Part shown: piece by piece, positions 57,299-64,000 of the stretch
How positions within the stretch are numbered: position 1 is the first letter of the stretch
Layout: every line of letters starts with the position of its first letter
Source of the DNA: Chamaecyparis obtusa
Lineage: Eukaryota > Streptophyta > Pinopsida > Cupressales > Cupressaceae
DNA length: 64,000 nt
Direction: 5' to 3'
Assembly: GCA_027943335.1 (NCBI GenBank)
Contig: BSBK01000525.1
Span: 62,001 to 126,000, forward strand
Notes under the pieces: generated by a model
Databases searched by the model: none
What the model was told of the DNA's origin: nothing
The model's input: only the letters and a program-made list of their open reading frames with translations
Translations under genes and position numbers: made by a program

Positions 57299-57873
57299 CC
57301 ATGCATGTATATCTACTGTAACGATTGCTACCGAAATACCTGACAAAATTCTTCAATATGCTTTGATGGATATCTGTAACCGCTTCCAAAACTTGTGTAT
57401 TACCATAGAGCAACCGAGGAAATAAGTGGGGCTGGGTTTGTAAAGAGCCCAACTGGCTCTCATGTACAAACTGTGCTCTTTACTCAATTTACATTACACT
57501 TCTAAATTTCTTCCGAAATATTTAGACATTAATGAACATCAGATATAAATTTTCAATGATACTTTTCAGATTTTAACCTCTTGTCACCATGCATGTATAT
57601 CTACCGTAACGATTCCTATCGAAATACCTGACAAAATTCTTCAATATGCTTTGATGGATATCTATAACCGCTTCCAAAACTTGTGTATTACCATAGAGCA
57701 AGCAGGGAAATAAGTGGGGCTGGGTTTGTAAAGAGCCCAATTGGCTCTCATGTACAAACTGTGCTCTTTACTCAATTTACAATACACTTCTAAATTTCTT
57801 CCGAAATAATTAGACATTAATGAACATCAGATATAAATTTTCAATGATACTTTTCAGATTTTAACCTCTTGAA
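57299..57873. repeat. 288-bp tandem duplication across a gypsy LTR edge
   Basis: The units at about 57299-57586 and 57587-57873 are roughly 96-97% identical by eye. Each contains about 165 bp of flanking DNA followed by the first 120 bp of the gypsy LTR (from TGTACAAACTGTGCTC). The LTR proper therefore starts at 57751 in the second unit. The duplication arose after the LTR inserted. Confidence 0.8.
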
Positions 57874-59196
57874 AAATAAATCAACAGTCAATAATTCACC
57901 AACGAATTACTCACTGAAAATCAGAATTGATCAACTTTCAAATTAACTTCAAATTACAAGCATTTTAAAAATCAATTCTGGGCACCTTAATTAGTGTGCG
58001 GCTGTATAAAGTAATTCTGGAACAGAATTGCATCTATCATCACCAAGTCTGAATCCACACGCAAACTACAGACTTCTAATGACGCCAAGAATGAGCTATG
58101 ATGCTGGCTTAACAACCCAATGAGAATAGACATCCAAGGCTGAAACCCGACCTTTGGCAAACACTCACACAATGCTGGCTGAGTATGGCCAGACTGTGAT
58201 TCGTACGACCCCTGCAGAATACTGTACGGCTAGCATTAATTACGCCCTACAACTTCCATTCAACACACGCCATGCTAAAGAAAAATCGCAGCTTCCAAAG
58301 ACTGCTGCAAATTTGTTCATACAAATTCCGGTTCTCAGTAAACACTCACAAATTTGTAATAAGAAGACAAATCCAATCCTCAGCAAGAAGACAAATCGAA
58401 CCCCAGGAGAATAAATCGATTTGCCTACAGATTAAAACTTCTCACAAATCCAGTATACATCAGCACTAGACTAAAATTCAGAATCAGAACTACACCTGCA
58501 AAATTCACCATCAATCTGTAATGGCTCAAATTGCCAGAAGAGGAATCAGTCCTCAAAACCCTAGCCGGGTTGTCTCTCTCACAAACTTCAATAAAATCAT
58601 AATTCAACAATGGGTAAATGAAAGTGCTTTTTCGAAATGAATATATAGCTTTTTCTGAAAAAACACAATTTCACCTTTTTCAATAAAAAGGCTTTTAAAT
58701 GATAACTTCACTTTATAACATTAAAGTTATAAATTAATAAAGTTATTAAATTAAAAATAATTTAATTTAATAACGATAACTTAAAAAAACAAAAGCCACT
58801 GAATCCTGCTGACTCAAACAAACTCATTTCCGACACCAGAGCCTCAAACACCAACTGCCTTCTCGGAAATAACCCATTGCCAAAAAAAGCCAACTGCTAA
58901 AAATAGACTTACTATAAATAGTCTCTCAAACTGGAGATTCCTTGAAACTCGATCCTGACACATTTGACACTCCGTGCAGACACCCTGCTAATCCTGGCCA
59001 TACCCAAAATACCACTTACTAAAAATAGTAAGTCAACCAAATTGACCCGAACGAAGAGCAGGCCTGGTAAACTGAACCTCTAGAATGGAATCCCAACACT
59101 GGCTCCGCCATTTGACCCCCCTCTGATCGCTTGATTAGCTTGCGAGGGTCGCCAAACCAAGCTAATCCCAATAGTCTGAAAAACGGGGACATTATA
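57751..59196 (-). repeat. 3' LTR of the gypsy element
   Basis: It is 1,446 bp long and closely similar in its right half to the solo LTR at 51809-53290. The minus-strand start is TATAATGTCCCC, one change from the family TGTAATGTCCCC. Inside, 58680-58790 holds AT-rich TTATAA-type inverted repeats also present in the solo LTR. Confidence 0.8.
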
Positions 59197-59225
59197 GTCC
59201 TCCCTTCCCAAGATTGCTTGTCCTC
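59197..59225 (-). other. Polypurine tract of the gypsy element
   Basis: The minus strand reads TTGAGGACAAGCAATCTTGG, then GAAGGGAGGAC directly before the LTR. The TTGAGGACAAGC phrase near the 3' LTR is typical of plant gypsy elements. Confidence 0.7.
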
Positions 59226-59249
59226 AAGCAATCAGGAAAACAAGCAAAA

Positions 59250-61030
59250 TCACAAACCACCCGGATCCCAAGGATGGTCATGAGTAATGTCCTGATCAAT
59301 CTCATGCTCTTGTAAAGAAGTCAACAACATCAGCAGTACTAACATCAACAATTGGAAATCTACACTCAACCCCTGTATTGATGATACTGCAACAGGATCA
59401 CCACGTGGGAGAAACTCAACCGAGAGTACCTCACACGGGAGTAACTCAACCCACAGACTGGACTTACTCCCAGTCTTCGAACTAACCAAATCATTGTACC
59501 AGTCATAAAAAGGATGCGCCGAAGAACTGTATGACTGATAGATATCCTGAATGTGAGGACCGAATGTAAAGCTATAAGCACTCCTCACTGTATACACTTG
59601 GGTAAACTGTCTAGCTAAACCTAACTGGCCTCCTGTATAATCTGCTTGATGAACAGGTGCACAAATCGGATCCCAAACGTCATCAACATCATGATTGTAC
59701 AACTCTTGTAAGGGATCATCACGAAGATCAAACAATGGATTGTCATAAGTCATGGCGACATCCACATCAAATAAAGGGTTGTTCACAAAGCGAACAACAC
59801 CCATCTGCTAATTTGAGCCATAAGATAGTGAACTCTGAGATACCTGATATGTGATCAGCTCTACCTGTATGGACTCATGTCTCCGTGAATCGGCACTATC
59901 TACAACACAAAAGGACATAGTGCGTAGACTCCCCTCAGCAATGCTCGACAACACATACTCTCTGCCCTGGTACTCAAATCTGATCTGCATCGGACTCACA
60001 CTAAGGCAGAACTCCTTAATCTCCTGTATCCACTGCATCCCTAAAACTATGTCCATCTCCCCCAAATCAAACACATAAAAGTCAGCTATCAACTTGTAAT
60101 CACCAAGAAATAAAGAGAGATCTCGGATGCGCCTGGTATAGGTGAAATTGTAGCCATCAGCTACCTTGACTCCAAACCCTGCAAACTCCTCTACCTGAAG
60201 CCCACACTGACTAACAAGTCGCTCATGAATAAAATTGTGCGTGGCTCCAGTATCCAGCATAGCAACACAGGGTTGTCCTTCCACTAATCCCTTCAGTTTG
60301 AAAGCGAAGGGAAGTGGTACAGAGGTGGACAACACAATTGGAGATAGTTTGACTTCAGTACCAAACTTTGGAGTAACTCTTTGCTCCTCTGTATCAAAAC
60401 CAGTAGCTTGATGAGAAGACTCAACCTCACTCTCACCAGAATAAACCCACATAGAGCGTTTCGCCTTTCCCTTTGGCCTCATGGTACAAGTATGCTCTCT
60501 ATCATAAGGCTCTTTGCACCAATAGCAAAGCTGTCTCCTCAAATCCTCTCGCGTGGCATCATCAAGTCTACCTGCAGGCTTCTTTCTGTCAACAGCTGGT
60601 GTAGGTACCTCATCTGCAGGAGGAATAGTAGGACTAGGAGTAGACTTGCCCCGTGAAACAGAAGGCTCAAGATTTCTTGCCTTCTTCATAGCATCTCATA
60701 AAGTAGGTGGGTCTAGGGACTTGACTCATCTTTTGTACGGCTCTGACAAACCCTCTATGAACAGCATGACTCTCCTCCTCTCGGAGATGTCATATACCAT
60801 AACTGATAGATGCTGAAACTCACTAATGAAGGCCTCAAGACCACTTGTCTATCTCAGCTGAGCTAACTCTCTGAAATAGGTCTCCAGATCCTTCCGATCA
60901 AACCGCTCTATCAGTCTATCTACAAACTCCTGGTACTGCAGAATATGATCATGATGCAGAGACACTAACCCATGATACCACCAATCATGAGCAACCCCAT
61001 CCAAATGAAGCACAACAAATCGAATAGCGT
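59250..61030 (-). pseudogene. Gypsy Gag-protease frame with four stops and no frameshift
   Basis: One minus-strand frame of about 593 codons runs through four stop codons. It begins inside Gag (HLDGVAHDWWYHGL, FVDRLIERFDRKDLETYF), continues with a zinc knuckle CYWCKEPYDREHTC, and has a retropepsin active site AMLDTGATHNFIHE with a DIVLGMQWI flap-side motif. It ends with a 185-codon acidic segment of unknown role. The stops are TAG at 60849-60851, TGA at 60726-60728 and 60696-60698, and TAG at 59808-59810. Each fits a CAG or CGA codon changed by C to T. The Gag N-terminus is missing because unrelated DNA starts at 61031. Confidence 0.85.
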
Positions 61031-62584
61031 TGATGCAGGGGCATCACAAGATTTGAAGCATTTCACTAATTCAAGACATTACGTGCATTATAAATGTTTG
61101 TTTTTACATTTAATGTCAACATGGATGTATTCGGTTGGGTATACATTAGTATTTTGATTTAATAAATGTTTTGTATTAATTGTGAAGTTGACGTTGTCAA
61201 CTCCATGATACCTTACTAGTTTAGTTAGTATTCACATCAGTTGTTTGAATCGGTTGTGGGAAGTTAGAATAAAGTAGTTTTATTAATTAGTTATCGGGTC
61301 TTGCAAGTTAAATATAATGCAAAGAAATCCGATGGAGGGGAGTAGTAGTGGGTAGAGCAGCGTAGGGAAAAATGGAGGAGAAACCGATGAAGGAGCAATG
61401 TAATATGAAAGATGAATGAAATAACAGTCTGTTTACATTCGGTTTCTCTTTGAAATTGTTCAGTTTCCAAATGTTTCATTTGCAGATTTGAAAATTATCT
61501 TATTTAGATTTGTTCGTTTGACAGTTCAGTTTATGATGCATATTGTTTTCAGAATGAACACATATTTGATATGAAATGTCATGAAGGAGTTCGATGTTAA
61601 TGTTTAATGCAAATTAGTTTGAAGATCTCTATTTTGTGAAGGAGATAAGATTTATTGAGTCGGGTTTGTATTGAATTCGGTTGGATAGAGATATCGAGTA
61701 TTAACCTTGAAGAAATTTCTTGTTTATAGAATCAGAATTCATGTTACTTGAAATCAAGTTTATTGGAGTTTAACAGTTTATTGAATCGATTGTGTTTGGT
61801 ATTGTCAAGTGATTTCGAATATCTCTAATTTGATTGAATATGGGAGTTTAGAGTTTTGGTGAATCAGTTTTGTTTATTAAAACCTTTTATTGAGACAGTC
61901 CCGATTTGGGAACCTTGTGACAGAGTATGCGATTGTGTTTATGTCTTGTTTTCACGTGACAGAGGAATTGATCATGATTGAAGGTAAACTGAGATCATTG
62001 ACAGAGTTGTTCGGTGCTTTCCATACCGGGTTGTGACAGTCATGAAGAGACGTGAACATTGTGGTTGCAGCAAAATGTGATCTGAATGATATTGAATATC
62101 ATTCTTCTTCAACAGTTTGGAGGACACGTTCGCCCTCACGTTTGGAGATAAGAAAGGTAGCGAAACAACCAAATAGAACCATGCTGGAATGTGACAGTCT
62201 CGGGACCCGTGAGCAATGCTTGAATGGTGAGATGATCGAGAATCCAAGTTCATACCGCGAAGGAGCCATAAGACAGGGAAGGGTCATCGGATGTTGGTGA
62301 CTTGGTAAATGATTAACGAAGGAGAGTCTTTTGGGTTTGATGTTGTTGATATTCTCATTACTATGATATCGAAAGATTATGGATTTCTTGGCATTAATAG
62401 AATTGGTTGTACAATGAATTAAGTTCGGTTGTTTGAGATTTGATAGAAAATGTTAGATTCTGTGGGCCCTGTTCACTACCTTCGGGAGAGGGTGAATTTC
62501 TACCCTTGCAGGTATAGTGCACACCCGGTACAAATCTATCTGCCATTATTTATTTTCATACCCTTTCAGGATGGCAAGATCTCT
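61031..62584. other. Unassigned insertion-like segment
   Basis: At 61031 the gypsy Gag frame stops abruptly and TGATGCAGGGGCATCA begins, an LTR-like start with inverted TGATGC/GCATCA. At about 62585 gypsy LTR sequence resumes. The 1.55 kb between has no open frame with a domain. It may be a solo LTR of another family, but no target duplication was found. Confidence 0.4.
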
Positions 62585-62690
62585 GCTCAATTTACATTAC
62601 TCTTCTAAATTTCTTCTGAAATATTTAGACATTAATGCACATCAGATATAAATTTTCAATGATACTTTTCAGATTTTAACCTTTTGAACT
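62585..62690 (-). repeat. Gypsy 5' LTR fragment
   Basis: About 105 bp match 57766-57868 and its tandem partner, from CTCAATTTACATTAC to CAGATTTTAACC. Similarity ends where the hAT element begins, so the remainder of this LTR should lie beyond the right edge of the window. Confidence 0.75.
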
Positions 62691-62695
62691 AAGTT

Positions 62696-62900
62696 ACCAT
62701 GGTTCGCCCCCCCCCCTCCGAACTGGACCCAGTTCGAACTGGTCCAAAGTTCGGGTCCCTTTCGCTTGTGGGTGTGGGCAAGGTCTGAATTTTCAGACCC
62801 AATTCGAACTTCGGGTCCAGAAGTTTGAACCCGGGCAGACCAAGGTGTAAACCGGCGAACTGCGGGCGAACTGGGGCGAATTTCGGGACCCGCACGTCAC
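62696..62900. repeat. Subterminal motif array of the right-edge hAT element
   Basis: GTTCGAACTGG, TTCGGGTCC and GGCGAACTG words recur in both directions next to a run of ten or more C. The arrangement resembles the ends of the hAT elements at 992, 41858 and 49946 but uses different words. The outer end of the element is probably near 62696; its exact first base cannot be fixed because the other end is outside the window. Confidence 0.6.
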
Positions 62901-63142
62901 TTAAGTTGCGGAATGTGCAAAATTTAATTTTTTTTGGCGTCCAAAACCCTAAAAGGTTGTTATGAAAGCCTAATTTGTGCTTTTCATTATCATTTGTTGT
63001 GTGCAAGAAGGCTATTTGACTTCAGCAAGAGCAAAAGAGCAAGTTCGTGATTGTGCAAGGAGGAGTTGGAAGATTCTTCAAGATTGGTTTGTGAGCTTTC
63101 TTCAAGAGTTTGTGCCTCATACGTACACTTTGCAAGCTCACA

Positions 63143-64000
63143 ATGAGTAGAGGTAAGTTATTGTTTCATTTGTTTTTGTTTATGTTTAAGTTTTTTAGTT
63201 TTTTCATTTATCTTTCATTCTCCATAAGATATTAGCCATTTTTTCAATAATTTTTCATTCTCTTGCTTTTAAACTTTAAAGTTTTAAGTTTTATATTGAA
63301 TAATGAATATGTATACAAATTGAAATTTCTTCCCATAGGAAAAGGAACTACAATGGCATCTACCTTATCCTCGATAGGCAATACTCAACAAAGAATAGAA
63401 CCCCACTCCGATTCTCCTTTGTGGAAACATGTTGACGTTATAAGAGCCCTTCCTGGAGGTGGTGCATTCCGTTGGAAATGTAGGGGTTGTGATGTAGAAA
63501 GAAATAGCTCATATTTTTGTGTAGTAGGCCATTTGTGTGGATACTTTGGTAGAGGAGTCAAGAAATGCCCTCGAAAAAGGTGTACCTGTACCCAATGAAA
63601 CTATACTGAAGTATATTCAAGAGCATGAGGCAGCAGAAGAGAGAGAAGAACGCAGGCAAATAGTAGTTGATGGCATTTGCAATAGAGGTAAAAATTAAAA
63701 AAAGGCAAGGGTAACACAACCCCCCACAGATGTGATAGAAGACCACCCATTTTTTACCCGTGAGCCTGAAAAAGAACCCCTTGGCCTTCCACACAAAAGA
63801 AAGGGACCTCTAGAAACTGCATTTCAAAATAAAAGTCGGGAAATTGCGGACATTGATGTGGGAAGATGCTTGTTTGCAAATGGGCTGTCTTTTAATGTTG
63901 CTCGCTCTCCATATTGGAAACAAATGTTGAGAAGTGCCAATAAAGCTCCAACAGGGTATGATGGCCCTGGTTTTGAGAAAATACGAACCACCTTGTTGGA
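63143..64000 (+). pseudogene. hAT transposase, N-terminal part, nearly open (runs off the window)
   Basis: A short first exon (63143-63152) encodes MSR and splits a glycine codon at a GTAAGT donor. An acceptor CCCATAG at 63338 rejoins it, so the protein starts MSRGKGTTMAS. A BED-type zinc finger follows, with WKCRGC at about residues 44-49, then a GHLCGYFGRGVKKC segment. One extra A in the run near 63575 shifts the frame, and one TAA near 63696 interrupts it. Otherwise the frame reads on to ADIDVGRCLFANGLSFNVAR, then SPYWKQML and EKIRTTLL at the window end, a block typical of plant hAT transposases. Only two lesions in about 220 codons make this the youngest coding element in the window. Confidence 0.8.

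Larger units (their letters stand above)
57751..64000 (-). mobile_element. Ty3/gypsy element with gag-protease only, runs off the window
   Basis: On the minus strand the order right to left is a 5' LTR fragment (62585-62690, cut by a hAT insertion), an unassigned segment, Gag, protease, an extra open segment, a purine tract and the 3' LTR at 57751-59196. Reverse transcriptase, RNase H and integrase are absent between the protease and the purine tract. The 5' LTR continues outside the window beyond the hAT element, so the full length is unknown. Solo LTRs of the same subfamily occur at 51809-53290. Confidence 0.7.

Noticed and set aside
61031..62584. Solo LTR starting TGATGCAGGGGCATCA
   Set aside because: The start is LTR-like, but no CA end with a matching 5-bp duplication could be found, so it is listed only as unassigned.
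1..64000. CRISPR arrays, tRNA or rRNA genes, bacterial operons
   Set aside because: Regular palindromic spacing occurs only at 21919-23253 with diverged 150-bp spacers in a plant LTR; no cas-like gene, cloverleaf or rRNA sequence was seen.

Overview
This is plant nuclear DNA, most likely from a gymnosperm such as a conifer. It is AT-rich and full of old, broken transposable elements. It contains one recognisable single-copy host gene stretched over very long introns. No bacterial, viral, rRNA, tRNA or CRISPR feature was found. The organism call rests on intron size and repeat style, so it is an inference.

Host gene: three exons on the + strand (6007-6066, 30120-30243, 51152-51613) encode consecutive parts of the plant mRNA-decapping enzyme subunit DCP1. 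They cover the end of the EVH1 domain, the acidic/proline-rich linker and the start of the C-terminal trimerisation domain. Splice phases agree across all junctions. The introns between them are about 24.1 kb and 20.9 kb. The 5' exons lie upstream of the window and the last short exon was not found. Almost everything else is intron content or 3' flank of this gene. Four smaller unassigned exon-like blocks (6302-6379, 6504-6565, 18960-19023, 29568-29622), plus a tiny possible terminal exon, sit in the first long intron.

Transposable elements, left to right: an LTR edge (1-983); a 3.9-kb hAT element with a decayed transposase (992-4885); a 4.1-kb solo-LTR-like element (6765-16453) into which a full Ty1/copia element (10190-15753) has jumped; a 1.4-kb solo LTR (16937-18326); a second, inverted 4.1-kb solo-LTR-like element (19729-23803) carrying an eight-unit palindromic array; a non-autonomous copia element (25209-29478); a copia pol fragment (32209-34130); a possible LTR with three perfectly sized hairpins (34756-35137); a tandem LTR duplication split by a small hAT element (36271-38238); a hairpin-bearing LTR-like block (39375-39860); a 4.2-kb hAT element carrying an ankyrin gene fragment (41858-46035); a 0.65-kb hAT deletion derivative (49946-50599); a 1.5-kb solo LTR (51809-53290); a copia fragment (54140-55739); a Ty3/gypsy element with gag and protease only (from 57751); and at the right edge a nearly open hAT transposase gene (about 62696 to beyond 64000).

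Most element boundaries are fixed by target-site duplications read directly from the sequence: 5 bp for LTR elements, 8 bp for hAT elements. Two insertions also have a paralogous uninterrupted copy next door that confirms the boundary. The most unusual signals are the arrays of palindromes inside several unrelated LTRs, the hAT that carries a host gene piece, and a gag-protease frame stopped only by four C-to-T type codons.
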